Shown: positions 12,067 to 23,451 of the stretch, piece by piece
How the letters are laid out: every line of letters begins with the position of its first letter
Position numbering within the stretch: the first letter of the stretch is position 1
Assembly (NCBI GenBank): GCA_037178675.1
Contig: JAYMGJ010000168.1
Location: 1 to 64,000 of the forward strand
Reading direction: 5' to 3'
DNA: 64,000 nucleotides
Source of the DNA: Scleroderma bovista
Taxonomy: Eukaryota; Basidiomycota; Agaricomycetes; Boletales; Sclerodermataceae
Made by a program: the position numbers and the translations under genes
The notes under the pieces: model-generated
Database searches by the model: none
The model's input: the letters and a program-made list of their open reading frames with translations, nothing else
What the model was told of the DNA's origin: nothing

Positions 12067-13996
12067 CTTCAACGAGATGGCGGATGGGTTCGGGGATAGG
12101 GATGTCAGGGAGGAGGGCATTGGGATGCCTGAGAATGCCCCGGGAAGGGCCATCTGCGAGGTTGGATTCACTGGGCACATACTTGGTGCAGATATGAAAG
12201 ACTCGGGGGAGCGAGTGCATGAATTGATGGATCCGCTTGAAAACTTCATTGGCAGGAGGATTTCTGTGGCGGTGATTGAGCCATCCTTCGACGATGCCCA
12301 TGTTGTCTCCGAAAGCGACGAAAGCTGAGTGGGGAGATTTGATAGTGGCAATGGTATAAATGAGGAATTCGAAGCCCACGGCTTCAGCCCAGCTGATGTC
12401 TCGTTTGCCCCCAAGGGATTGCCAGTGCGGGTGGAGGCGCCAGGCTTGCCATCTGGTGCCAATGACAATACCGATTCCGAATGAGGAGCTAGCGTCGGAA
12501 AAGGCAGAAATGTTGACATAGTTTGGGGGACTGCTGATGGGACGAGTTGCAAGGTTGGATGATAGGACGTGATGCCACCAGTTTAAATCGTTGGCAATTG
12601 TTTTTTCTGGGCGGTGGGGGAGGAACGGCTTAGGTGTGCACACTTTAATCATACGCTCGAGGCCCGTTAGATAAGCTCGGCCTCGAGGTATGACTGCGCA
12701 CGTGTGGAGAAGTTTCCCGTATAGGCTCTGTACGTCCTGGAGGACGTGACTACTGCGCTGATGCCAACATGCGATGGCTTTGAGGTACTTAGTAACTTTG
12801 GAAGAGCTCAATGATACTGTCATTGCTTGTAGGTTCCACTCGAAACCTATGTATATGGTGGATGGGCCAAATGGCTGGTCTTTGGAGGGTTCCCAGGGTA
12901 TGCCCAGGGGCCTCGAAATGGCGTCGATGTCACACAGGCTGTAGGAGAAAAAGGAATCAAACTGTGGTCGCGGGGAGTGGTTGGAGAAATCTTTTAAAGG
13001 GTGGCTGCAGTTTTCATTGAACTCATCTGATGAGGAGTCAGAGCGGCGCCGCCCTTGGTGCCACAACCGGCCGCCGGAAAGTAGGGGTCTGGGGGTGTGT
13101 GCTAGGATGTCCTGATGCCAGGAGCGACGACTGTTGTTGTAGTCGTTGAGGTATTGCGTGCGTACTCGGAAGAAAATATGGTCATCTACCCATTTGTCAA
13201 CCGGGCCAATGCCATGGGAACGGAAGATTTCACAGCAGGCATCTGCCATATGGCCATAAGCTCCCGCCGCTGGAGTGGATCCGAAGGCTAGATTAGTATC
13301 AATGCAGCCCATTGTTTCTGAAATTTTTACGACACCGGCTGGCCACTGGGACGGGTGGAGGGGAATGGTGCGGTATGCTTCTGCTACATTTCGGGTGGCT
13401 GCCTCCGAGCCTGGGGGGAGGCGGGCAACAAGGTCATATATTAATGAGAATTTTTCCCAGGTGGTGGGGAAATCCTCTGCCATTATGTTATGGTTGATTG
13501 ATGCGTTAGGAGATTCTGCGGAGGGGTTAATGGGGAACGAGAAATTTTGCACAAGCCGAAATTTCCCGGGTCGACCTAGTTTGGGTATTATGGAAAGAGG
13601 GGACGACTGGTAGGGGCCAAGAGTACGTTCTATTAAAGGGAGAGGGAAAGGGCCTAGATATCTGCCTTTGTCAAGTTCTTTACAGATGATCGTATTAAAC
13701 TCAGCCGTGTATGAAAGGATGGAACTATGGTTAGGGGGAGACTGTGTACGAGCAATGGGAGGGAAGTTAACAATGAAACCTTGCATTAGACCCGGGAGGA
13801 TTTTGGGAAACGACGATAACAGGCCTGCGTTGGCCAGTTCTCGCTTCCAAACGCTGGGCTTATACGGAGTTAATGGGAGGCGCTTTCTGCGCTCGAGGGC
13901 AGCTGCTAGCCCCATGAGTGGCAGCGCCACATCCTGAGCACATATGGAGGAAGGTATGCTTATCTTTGCAGCCGGCCTCTCGTTGCCACTTAGCAC
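12038..13996 (-). CDS. Reverse transcriptase / RNase H of YR retrotransposon
   Basis: Open frame of 652 codons from the first ATG; translation probably enters by frameshift from gag, since the start lies inside gag. RT region: IIPKLGRPGKFRLVQNFSFP (about 136-155) is the finger motif, NVAEAYRTIPLHP (about 203-215) the first catalytic Asp region (here Glu-Ala), and KWVDDHIFF (about 268-276) the VDD active site, with W in place of the usual Y/F. The RNase H follows with ISAFSDASSSFGIG (Asp501), ISWAEAVGFE (Glu538), VAFGDNMGIVEGW (Asp564) and PSESNLADGPSR (Asp615), a complete D-E-D-D set. The NVAEAYR block lacks the expected Asp (usually DL-x-x-AY-x-x-I), so RT activity needs checking. Confidence 0.9.
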   Translation of the reverse strand: MLSGNERPAAKISIPSSICAQDVALPLMGLAAALERRKRLPLTPYKPSVWKRELANAGLLSSFPKILPGLMQGFIVNFPPIARTQSPPNHSSILSYTAEFNTIICKELDKGRYLGPFPLPLIERTLGPYQSSPLSIIPKLGRPGKFRLVQNFSFPINPSAESPNASINHNIMAEDFPTTWEKFSLIYDLVARLPPGSEAATRNVAEAYRTIPLHPSQWPAGVVKISETMGCIDTNLAFGSTPAAGAYGHMADACCEIFRSHGIGPVDKWVDDHIFFRVRTQYLNDYNNSRRSWHQDILAHTPRPLLSGGRLWHQGRRRSDSSSDEFNENCSHPLKDFSNHSPRPQFDSFFSYSLCDIDAISRPLGIPWEPSKDQPFGPSTIYIGFEWNLQAMTVSLSSSKVTKYLKAIACWHQRSSHVLQDVQSLYGKLLHTCAVIPRGRAYLTGLERMIKVCTPKPFLPHRPEKTIANDLNWWHHVLSSNLATRPISSPPNYVNISAFSDASSSFGIGIVIGTRWQAWRLHPHWQSLGGKRDISWAEAVGFEFLIYTIATIKSPHSAFVAFGDNMGIVEGWLNHRHRNPPANEVFKRIHQFMHSLPRVFHICTKYVPSESNLADGPSRGILRHPNALLPDIPIPEPIRHLVEDAIPHRTPP

Positions 13997-15354
13997 AGAC
14001 GGATTGGTTGTTGGCGCGGGTGACCAAGCCTCGGTTGATTCGGGTGCATAGGGTTTCGAACTGCTTGTCCCATGTGACGGCGGCGGTGCATTCCGAGGTT
14101 GTGTGCCGTTCTCGGCCGAGGCAGACTGCGCAGACAGAGAGAACCGGGGGGGTGGATGCAGAGGTTGCGGTGGTGGAATGGGTTGAGGAGCGGTCGTTAA
14201 GGGGGGGGGAGGGTCGAAAGCAATGTCTCTTGTTCTGCGGGTCTGGGGGGTCAGCGGCTGTGGGGGGAGGTGCTGGGCGTTTGAGGGAGTGAGAGGTGTT
14301 GGGTGCTGTGGAATAGCGTGGCGAGGGGGCCAGCAGCTGTGCGTTATTGATCTGCGACGAGCGGAGGCCGCGTGGTCGAGAAAATAAAAATAAAATAAAA
14401 ATAGAGGGGGCGCGGCTCATAGTGAGCGGGCCCGTACGAAGTGAGGATAGACTGTGACTTACCGATTGCAACTTGGTATATTCAGCATTGAAGGATGATT
14501 GCATCAGCTCATCTCTCATATTCTTGAGGATCTCTTCCTCGATCTCTGCTAGGGAGAAGCCAACAGGGGAACCGATGGTGTGGTGCCACAAGCGTCGTTG
14601 TTTGGCTTGGTAGACAAGGAGCGCCTTTTTTGCAGAACGGGTGTACGGAGGTCCGCCAAGGGTGGCTCTGGATGCCTAAGAAAAAACTACAGAACATGTC
14701 GATGCGATCTTGGGGCCACTGGTAGCTCGTCATGAATTTAATTAGACGCGGGGTGGCCTCGAAAAACTGTTCCCAGGACAGTTTCTCGTCTGGGAGCGGG
14801 TCTGTCTTAAGACCTTTCTTGGCTACGGATGTTTCGACGAAAGAGCGTGTACCATCGTCCTGCCGTTTCCAAACATACGTGTCATCATCCGGGGTGGTTG
14901 CTACCTCTTCTGCGTCGGAGATTCCTTGGTTCGTGAAGTAGAAGAGTTCAACATAACCTCCACTTTCCATCTGTTTGAGCGCATATTTAGCAGGGAGGCA
15001 GATCAGGTCGACTGGGGCTTTGGCCTTTGGGACTGGTATGAACTTAGTCTTGTGCTTCTTGCGCTCTTCGGCGAGGGCAGCTTCTTTCTCAGCTTGGTCT
15101 TGTTGGAGAAGAATCTCTTCGGCAGCTGCGGCGAGATGTCTGGCTTCTTCTTCTTCGCGCGCCTCTTGGGCAGCGATCCTGTCCCACTCGGTTTTTTCTC
15201 TCTCGTTGTCGATGGTCCACAGGCGCAGGAGGGCGGCAGCGGCTAGATTCTCCGGCACGCCCGTGTCAGAGAGCGTGCGGCGGGCATCGGCGTGCTGGTC
15301 TGAAGTGAAATCGGGCCGGACAGCCTCGTGAGGATTGGGGCGATTGGGCGGCAT
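13860..15354 (-). pseudogene. gag-like protein of YR retrotransposon, frame broken near 14630
   Basis: The first frame (15354 to 14509) begins MPPNRPNPHEAVRPDF and has a charged coiled coil (EEEEARHLAAAAEEILLQQ, EKEAALAEERKKH). It then shows a globular part ending DRIDMFCSFFLGIQSHPWR. Homology-like continuity resumes in another frame with KKALLVYQAKQRRLWH (about 14630 to 13860). The switch falls on a run of six A (plus strand ccttttttgc near 14627-14636) and needs a +1 step. The second part ends with Cys/His clusters CAKWQREAGCKDKHTFLHMC and CSGCGAATHGASSCP, a plausible nucleic-acid-binding knuckle pair. The break may be a mutation, a sequencing indel at the homopolymer, or a programmed +1 frameshift. 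The 3' end overlaps the RT frame by about 137 nt. Confidence 0.7.
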
Positions 15355-15853
15355 GATGTTGAGTGGAGAGAAAACGAAACTAAAGAGTGAGGAGGGGAGT
15401 GAGAGTAAGAGAACGAGACGAGTGATGATGAGGAAACGAATGCGAAAGAAAGGGCGAGCTCGTCGCGCGCTGAGGGGGGGGACCGCAGGTTCAATGCGAG
15501 ACGAGCGGAAGAAAGAGGTGAGGCGCCTTGCTTACCCAATGCGTAGACTATATTCTACGAGACGCCTCGTACCTCGGCTATCTTAGAAAGCCAACTAGTA
15601 GGTTGCCACTAACGTAGATACATACCTGCACATAATATAGCGCGGACAGTCGCGTGCCTGCCATGGATTTGAACTCCTGTGTGTTCCTGTGCACTTGTAT
15701 TGTTCGAAACATCGACGGTACACCGCGCGTTTCGTGCGGCCATTAAACGAGGACTGAGAGCCCTCGCCGGCAGTTTTTGCAGTAAGGTTACTCCTGGCGC
15801 CCGCACAAAACCACCATTCGACTTTGACTTGTCCACTCACCCCGCGAGACACC
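15355..15853. other. Flank between gag start and IML2-like gene
   Basis: Purine-rich, low-complexity plus strand (gagtgaggaggggagtgag and similar) for the first 180 bp, probably the 5' untranslated end of the retroelement. Then about 300 bp of unremarkable sequence forms the upstream region of the next gene. A T-loop-like string near 15670 does not fold into a tRNA. Confidence 0.4.
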
Positions 15854-18505
15854 ATGAACCGCCCCCCACCGTTAGTGCCAGCGACGTACGACCACGGAAG
15901 GGCTCTCGATGACATTCCCGGAATACATTGGTCAGTGCACGAATTCCTTCACTCACGTATGCTCGAGTCCGAAGAGTACACTCTCCGCATGGACCCGAAC
16001 AAGTGAGCCGGTATCCTTTTCACTACATCTGAAACTGACACCAGATTATCAGAGAGAGGTTGTACTTTGCTACTGGATATGGGCTCATTCAGTGTCTCAA
16101 GGGATTGATGTCCTTCGAGGACAAGGTACCTTGCACTTCCACATCCAGCCGGTCTTTGACACTCATACAATCATAGGACCTTCTTACAGCAATAAACGAC
16201 ACGAAACGTGGAAATGCAATTGCGGCAGCCCATCGAAAACAGTCGCCGTCGCTTGCAGGCAGACTGGCTAGCTATATCGTCCCAGGCATGCATTCAGGTC
16301 CCGAGTGGATCGCACAAATGACGCCTCTGGAAAGACACGCAGAACTCGTGTATGCAGAGAGCCTGTACGAGAAGGTGCGTCACAAATTTTTCGCGTAGAA
16401 TCGTCCCAAGCGTGAACGAGCCACCAGAGTTTATTGGGCATCGTGCAATCGGGGGACTGGCTCACCTTCATCAAGGAAGTGTAAGTTACATCCCCGAAAT
16501 ACGTCGCCCACGAGCATCCTCATCGTAACTTACAGGTTGAATATGCGCACGACGATGTCAATATACCGGCAGCTCGGACGGTGGCTTGAGAGTGTGGATG
16601 CTGCGTACACTGCCTCGCATTCCCCGAATTCCGAACGAGCACAACCAACAACGGGTCTCTCTCCCCGCGGACTACTCGAAGACCCGTCCGTTGACCGTCA
16701 CTTCCGCACAGGAGTCTACCTCGGGCTCGGGACGACCCATCTCGCCCTTTCGCTCATGCCTGGGCGGCTGCTGACTTTCGTAGAGATGTTTGGATACCGG
16801 GCTGATCGCATGGAGGGTCTCCGATATTTAGAGTGGCCCGGGGGTTGGAGTGGAGGTCGCGACGAGGATGTCGTCTCCCAAGGTCAGTCTATGCCCCTAC
16901 CCCCTGTGTGAAATTCCTTGTTATGTGGTTCTGAGCAATTCGAATTGCAGAGGACGAAGGTGTTCGTCGTCCCTTTTGCGACATGATGTTGCTTATCTTC
17001 CACCTCGTACTTTCTATGTACACTTTTGAGGGAGTAGACATCAATATGGCAGAGAGGATCGTTAAGTGGAACTTGAAGACATACCCAAATGGTGCGTCTA
17101 GCCCGTTTGAGTTACGCGTGCCGATCTGTGTCAAGGGATCGGCTAATTTAGTTTCCAATCCAGGCCCATTTTTCTTGTTTAGCGCAGGTCGCCTTGCTCT
17201 GGCACGTTCACAACCCGAGCGTGCTCTGGAGTACCATGCACGAGCAGCACAGTGCCAGGCCCAGTTCCGCAGCATGAACCATATCAGCTGGTGGGAAAGT
17301 GCGATTGCTAACTTGACCTTGTGGAATGTCCGAGCGAGCATTGAATGGTGGAGCAAGTTGGCGGCAGAATCAACGGTTCGTGAAATGCCGTTTAGGTCGG
17401 TATGAGTTAGCTCACTGGGTACCGCTTGCAGTGGTCGAAGGCAACGTTTACCTATGCGCAGGCCGCTTGTCTTGCGGAGCTCGGTGAACATGCAGCAGCA
17501 GCAAAGCTAATGGAGAAAGTGTCTGGTCTTAGACAACGCATCGCTGGGAAGAGCATCCCACTCGAGGTTTGTCAAGGGGTTTATAGCCCCTACTCTATCT
17601 CTCACCTTTGTCTATGACAGAAATTCGCCGCGCGGAAAGCACGCAAGTATATTGCACAAAAAAACCGTACACTCCTACCTGCGCTGGAGTTTGGTTATTT
17701 CTTCTCCACCATTTCCCGGGCACCGCCGAAGATTATAATAGAGAAAATGATCCCGGATGTGCGACGGGCGCTTGAGGAACTCGGACTCTCGGAGGCGGGT
17801 TCTTCTGACCCTGCACTACCCACTGAGAACGGCTCAGCAGCTGGATATGATTGGGAACGCAAAGTGTCCACGAACGGGAAAGGGATTGGAAACGGCACTG
17901 CAAATGCGGCACGTGAAGGGTATTGGGACGACGTGTGTCTTGTGCGCTTCTTAGAAGGCGTGTGTTGGCAATATCTTGCCCATCAGGTATGAATGAACAC
18001 ATCGTGCGCGTCGCGTCGCGCGCTGGACGCTGATCAATTTGCTTTTAGAATCCTGACGCCGAACTCGATGAGAGCGAAAGGAGTCCCGTCCCGATAGAGG
18101 ATGCAAAACGGAGGGCCGAATGCGCATTCCAGGCGGTGTTCGAACATGGACTCAAGATCCAACTGGAACATTATCTCGTGTACTACTCCCGTAAGTCACA
18201 CTCGTTCTTGCTTCCTATTCTATATTTTGATTTCATGCCAATGTTGGACAGATTTTGAATACGGACGATTCCTAGCATCTTCGGGCATGAAGGATGAAGC
18301 AAGGAAGCAGTTTGATAAGGTGATTAGTGGGAAGACCCTCGAAGCTAATCCTGCCGGACGCAAGGGAAAGTACAGCCTCGAGGTAGGGATTCTTCTCCCC
18401 ATTTTGTCCGTCTTGTCTCACTCATCCCTTATCTCACAATAGAATGCTCTGCTCATGCGCACGCACTCTGCTATTGATGCGCTCAGCCAAGATAAACAGC
18501 TTTGA
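15854..18505 (+). CDS. IML2/TTC39-family mitochondrial outer membrane protein (DUF3808)
   Basis: Many short exons. Reading across the introns gives MNRPPPLVPATYDHGRALDD, then FLHSRMLESEEYTLRMDPNK, MTPLERHAELVYAESLYEK, GVYLGLGTTHLALSLMPGRL, FVEMFGYRADRMEGLRYLEW, MMLLIFHLVLSMYTFEGVDI, SAGRLALARSQPERALEYHA (a TPR-like unit), SWWESAIANLTLWNVRASIE, and a C-terminal block ending ALLMRTHSAIDALSQDKQL. The LxLGLG..LSLMPG..FGY.xDR.xGL signature is that of fungal Iml2 and animal TTC39, TPR-like proteins linked to lipid-droplet and inclusion clearance. The stop at 18503-18505 and start at 15854 give a complete gene. Residues between the TPR block and the tail are Gly/Asn-rich (GKGIGNGTANAAREGYWDD), probably a loop. 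Convergent or divergent partners are not close. Confidence 0.87.
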
Positions 18506-18849
18506 TAGCAACTTTGTGATCCCAATTCGAGGAAGCACTTACAGACACGTGCATACAACTAACCATACATATCTTGACCCTTCGTGATCTTTGTTTCAGA
18601 TCTATTTAGAGCTCGTTTGATCACGATGCTTGTGATACCATTGTAAACAATACAAAGTTGAAGATGCGCATGCGTAATCCGAGTTCTTAGATAGAACGTC
18701 GGTCGTAGAACCAGACTGTGTTTTATCCTTGACCGAACTCTTGAGTGGCTCATCACACGTTCTTATGAACCTAGACGTGCGAATGAGACAAACGTGTTTC
18801 CATCCCCAAGACGCGTAGCCTTTTTGAGTTTTGTTCTAAGTGCGATCAC
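18506..18849. other. Intergenic, no gene seen
   Basis: 340 bp between two plus-strand genes: 3' flank of the IML2-like gene and upstream region of the hydrolase gene. I see no repeat or RNA. Confidence 0.5.
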
Positions 18850-21800
18850 GTGATTTCCACAGTGCGTGTGCGAGGACGCCACATGTGTGTCTGCTGGTAT
18901 CGCTGTTCCATGTCCCCGCGCTCTTCTCAACCTCACTGGAGACGTCCTTACAATACGAATATCAAGTCTCTGCACCCCCCAGCTCTGACATTTGTATTGG
19001 CGGAACCCAAACAGGCAGCCGCTTTGCACTCAGCCACGTCCAGATTACCCAGCGTCCTCCGCAGCGCTTCTCCTCAATCCGAGACATCTTCAATGACATC
19101 GAAAGCACAGGAGGAGGAGCCTCTATGCGAGCCTGCATCGCACCCAACAAATAAGATACTAAGGAGTGGGGAGGTGGCGTGTCTGCAGGAGTCCACCAAT
19201 CAAGATCCTTCGTCAGGTAGAGTTCTGGGTTTCCCATGCCTTCATGCGGCAAACTCATCACTGCCAATCCATACTACTCTTGTAGCTGGTAAAGTGGAAA
19301 CGACGACGACGACTGGTGACACTCGAGCTAACTCCTCTGAGGTGGCTTCGGCCGTGGCCAGTGATCCAAATCCGGCCACGACTGCGGACCCACCACAGTC
19401 AGCGCCCAACACAACGGAACAGACCTTGGCTAACAAACGGTCGTGGCTCACTGCGTTTGCCTGGCGGAAGGAACAGGAACCCGAGGCCAATCCCCCCGTA
19501 CCAGAGTCAATTCCGACCCGTAGTGATTCACCCGAGGGGCAATCTAAGCAAGACCCACCCGTTCATCCGTTACCTCAACCTGTCGATGCAGTTGTAGCTG
19601 TGGCACAAACCAAGGAGGCCCTTGGACCGCAAGACTCTACGTCTCAGCCTCGAGATGGGGCTTTGTCACAACCTGGGCCCGAAGCTGCCAAGCACAATGC
19701 GCCCAAACCACAACCAGGCCCGTTGGACGCGTTTCAGCCAGCAGACAAATCAGGGACCACTGCTTCGTTGGGTACCACTTCGACGAAATTCTCCCTGGGT
19801 ATGCCTCTGCTAGGCAGGCCCAAAGTTCCACTTGACAGGGCCATGGTAGGCGCTCGGAAAGAGGACTTGGGAAGTGCACAGAAGGTGCAGAGTGAGTCTC
19901 GTCTCAAGGAGAACAGGGAGCAAGGTGTGTCACCCCTCCATACTAACTTCCTTGTTTGACTCATCACTTGTAGGAGCTGTGATCGCCACCCGAACCCAAG
20001 AAAAGGAAGTACCTACCGTCAAAGTCGTATCAGAAATAGAGACTTCCGTACCTCCAGCATCGAGCTTCGTCGGAGACAGAGATCAAGAACGATGCCACGA
20101 ATCCACAGCACAGGCTAGCAGTGATTATCGCGTACGGTCTTGGTGGCCGTGGTGGGGACATGATTCCGGCAATCAACCCCACATTGATGCCGAGCCTACA
20201 TGCGCCCCTGAGGATGTACACTCTGACGCCCAAGGAACTTCTTCAGATCGGGAAGGGGATGTATCGCCACAGCCACGCATCTCGCGCAGTACACAGCTGA
20301 AGGTTGGATGCACAGACGATGAGATTTCGATTTCAAAATCAGAGAACAGCGATAAAGCAACATCCGGAATTCCAGATAAAGTTACTCCTGTTGTCTCTGA
20401 TGACTCGGGCAAGCCACGAGACTCTGTTTGGTACTCTCCGTGGGCATGGTATCAAACTTCCTCCTCTGTTGCACCGTCAGATGGATGTGACAATGCTAGC
20501 ACAGATGCAGCTTCTCAGCCATCTGTTGATCAGCACACGGTGCCGACTGGAAGTGAGATGTCTCATCCATCAAGCACTGCAGGCACCAACAATTCCGCCA
20601 CTGGACCTATAAACCCTATTCAGACATCCATTGCAGATAACCGGGCAGGATGGATATCATTTTTTTCTGGTCGGGCTATGGCGATGAAGAGCGTCACGTA
20701 CGAGAAGGAAGGTGGCGAAATGGAAGTTATGGACATTGATGAAGAGGTCAATGCTGCCCAGGGTACGGGTCTTTCTTCATCACCGAACTCCACTTCGGCA
20801 AAGGGTTCACCAACCAAGGTGGCCGCTCAGTCGAGGCCGCCGACCCAGTCCGGTCAACAAATCTTGCCAGTTAATCAAGGACCCTCTCCCGGTACCAAGA
20901 AACCAGATGGAAAGCAGGCTCCGAAGATATCCGCGGCTATTACCTCGGAGACCGTTGTCCGTGATGCCATGATGCGCCAACCCTCTCCTACACCTTCAAA
21001 GAAGTCCGGTGTGAAAACACCGACCACACCCCCTCCGCCTAATGTGGTCCTCCCGACCTGGACCGACGTGTTTCACACCCCGCCCAGATCTATTGTCCCT
21101 GAAATGCCGCCCTCGGCCCTATCCAAGGCATTCAACTTTGTTACCGGGGCTCTCTTCGCCAAGGAGGAACCTGCAATGGACAAGGGTAAAGGCAGGATGA
21201 AGGCTAGGGAGGGTCCGTGGACTCCGCACGAGAAAGCGCTTCCACGTGCGTGGGGCATTCTTGAAGGTGATAATCCTGACATCTTGCGAGGTTGTAAACG
21301 AATTGTCGTCATTGGTGTTCATGGGTGGTTTCCTGGTATGCAGCCGTCCAACTCCAGTCAAGGTTGATACTCATGTATGAGGTCCGAAGGTGCCGTAGCG
21401 CGGACCTTCATTGGCGAGGTTAGTCTACACATGATGATTGCGATCGCTTGCGATTCATAGCGAAACGAACGCATTCTACAGCCCACAGGCACGAGTTCCA
21501 AGTTTGTCAACCGAGTTGTGCAAGCACTGGACGAGTTCCAGGATAAGCATCGTGTCAGGCTGGCTAAGATCACAAAGATTCCATTGGAGGGAGAAGGGAC
21601 AATTAATCGGCGTGTTGAAAGGTGCGTTCCCGTCGGCCCGCCAAGAGAACAGCCTTTCTAACTATATCCTCCGTAGGCTGTACCAGATCTTGGTCTCGAA
21701 TGAGGAATGGATGAACGATGTTCGCGAAGCAGACGCCATCTTTGTGGCAACACATTCCCAGGGTTCCGTAGTCTCGACACATATCCTGGACCGCCTCATC

Positions 21801-23006
21801 GCAGACCGCCACATCCGGACAGCTCCAACCCCCGATACAAGTCTTCTCGCTACCGGAGTTGTTTCGGGTTCGGTCCAGGTCACACGGCCACCGCAGCGGA
21901 TATGCTGTATGGCCCTTTGTGGCATCCACTTAGGCCCACTTCGGTACCTGAATACCAGCTCATTACTTTCGCCCTATCTCCACGTAAGCATTTATGGAAT
22001 AACATTGCGCCTAGTTTGTTGCTTACCGGTCTTGTAGTATTTCGAGTCTACAGCAGCACGAGAGCTGTTCGAGTTTCAGGTATCCGCCCTCACGTTCTAG
22101 TAACGCGCCCAGGACTAAATGACGTCACAGAACACGGAAAGTGCGATATCAAAGGACTATGTCAGGGCATTGCGAAACGTCTTGGATAATGGGGTACGTG
22201 TACTCGTCCTGTAACCTGTGTCACGGTACCAACTTTGAAGCAGATCAAGATGGTGTACGTCGCATCTTTGAATGATCAGGTCGTGGGGCTGTATTCTGGA
22301 CTGTTCACATCAGTGTCTCATCCACTGATTCTCCGGGCTCTCTACATTGACGGAGATGCATACCAGTGCGCATATTTTCGTCCCTCCACGTTCTCCTGTT
22401 GACATTATATCCGGAAGTTCATCCGATTTTCTCTCTAAATTACTTGTACTACTACTCCGTATTCGGAACGCTGGCCTCTCGGACAGCGGATTGTTGACGC
22501 ACCTATCAGAAGCAACTGCGGGGTCACTAAGCGGAATAGGCCACTCCACCCCATATGAGGAGCTAGCCACATATACGTAAGCCGGTTTTTGTTCCATGGA
22601 CCGTACATGCCTCATTGGGTACTTTTAGCTTGGCCATAAACTACTTGTTCCTTGCCGACTGCGGTTGTGAGGGACAGGTAGAATTAAGGACAGAGCCTTT
22701 CAACGCCTTGACAGAGCAGAATGATTACGAAGTGCGTCGTCGGGTCTAATTCGCGTCAATCCTGGAAGGCCTCATGATGCTTTTCATTTACTCACGTGCT
22801 AGATTCCTTGGGCACTCCGCGATTTGATCGCTGATGATAGGGTTGCTCGATTTTTTTCCGAAGAATTGGTCAGCTTACGAGATGCCTTTCGTGATTGGCA
22901 TCCCAAGACGGCCATCCTGAGGGAAGTGAAGCGCAAGCTACAGCCTATCCAACGTTTATCGGCGGACATGTTAACTGCTCGTAGCTATTCTATGAGCAAG
23001 CTGTGA
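18850..23006 (+). CDS. YMC020W-like alpha/beta hydrolase-domain protein
   Basis: The long N-terminal half is disordered (Ser/Thr/Pro rich) with Trp-rich islands: SWLTAFAWRKEQE near 19440, VRSWWPWWGHDSGN near 20130, VWYSPWAWYQTSSS near 20430, and GWISFFSGRAMAMKSVTYE near 20650. After LPTWTDVFHTPPRSIVPEMP the hydrolase begins at CKRIVVIGVHGWFPG near 21290-21336. It continues over short introns with PTGTSSKFVNRVVQALDEFQ, ADAIFVATHSQGSVVSTHIL (nucleophile elbow T-H-S-Q-G), VYVASLNDQVVGLYSGLF and YEELATYTLAINYLFLADCG, ending at 23006. The order matches fungal proteins of the YMC020W/YML020W group, whose substrate is unknown. The start is uncertain: 18850 is the first in-frame ATG, and 19096 (MTSKAQEEEP) is also plausible. 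The first main intron starts after 19923. Confidence 0.82.
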
Positions 23007-23451
23007 CAAATCTTGACCACATCAAGCACCGCAGTAAGACTATTAATCATTCATTTTGACCGGCTTGCTACAACCCGACACTCCATTTCATTCCGTAGAG
23101 TTCCTTTTTTGGGCAAGAATGGTGTTGTTCCGGAGTAATCTCCATCATGATCATACAAACTCACTTGTACACCAATCATTTGCATACCCTATCCTGTACT
23201 CCTGGAAAGTCCATCTATCACATGAACAACACATAGATATTTTGTTTCTAACAGTTACTGGATAATCAAGATCATGGTCAGAAGGATCATGTGTAATTAC
23301 TATTCTGGTATAATCCTTTGAAGTCCTCTGGGTGCAGTGTCGGTCCATCTGTCCAAGGTCCGAGCCATATGGGGATTCATACGGAACTAGAGTAGATAGT
23401 AATGTGCTGGCAATTTACCTAAACCCAAATATCCCACTAAAGTGAGCCACA
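23007..23451. other. Convergent intergenic region
   Basis: 445 bp between the 3' ends of the hydrolase (+) and the aldo/keto reductase (-). AT-richer than the genes; it should hold both terminators, but no clear element was identified. Confidence 0.5.

Larger units (their letters stand above)
10738..15354 (-). mobile_element. Tyrosine-recombinase (DIRS/Ngaro-like) retrotransposon
   Basis: Three overlapping minus-strand frames read gag, then RT-RNase H, then a tyrosine recombinase. There is no DDE integrase and no aspartic protease motif. That order defines YR retrotransposons (DIRS, Ngaro, VIPER, PAT). No methyltransferase domain was seen after the RT, which speaks against classical DIRS1 and for a Ngaro-like or fungus-specific group. 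The limits given are those of the ORFs. The 290 bp at 10447-10737 and 500 bp at 15355-15853 were scanned for inverted or split direct repeats and none was convincing, so the true ends are unknown. The RT-RH and YR frames are long and open and the catalytic residues are present, suggesting a fairly recent insertion. The gag frame carries one break. Confidence 0.85.

Noticed and set aside
11924..12328. Plus-strand frame of 134 codons
   Set aside because: Antisense shadow of the RNase H and YR code.
14926..15331. Plus-strand frames rich in Ser/Ala/Leu
   Set aside because: Antisense shadow of the gag coiled coil.
15640..15760. tRNA-like T-loop string (GTTCAAATCC on the minus strand)
   Set aside because: Flanking bases do not form the 5-bp T stem, and no acceptor or anticodon arms can be drawn.
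10447..15853. LTRs or inverted terminal repeats around the YR element
   Set aside because: Compared both flanks by eye in direct and inverted orientation; only short chance matches such as actagta.
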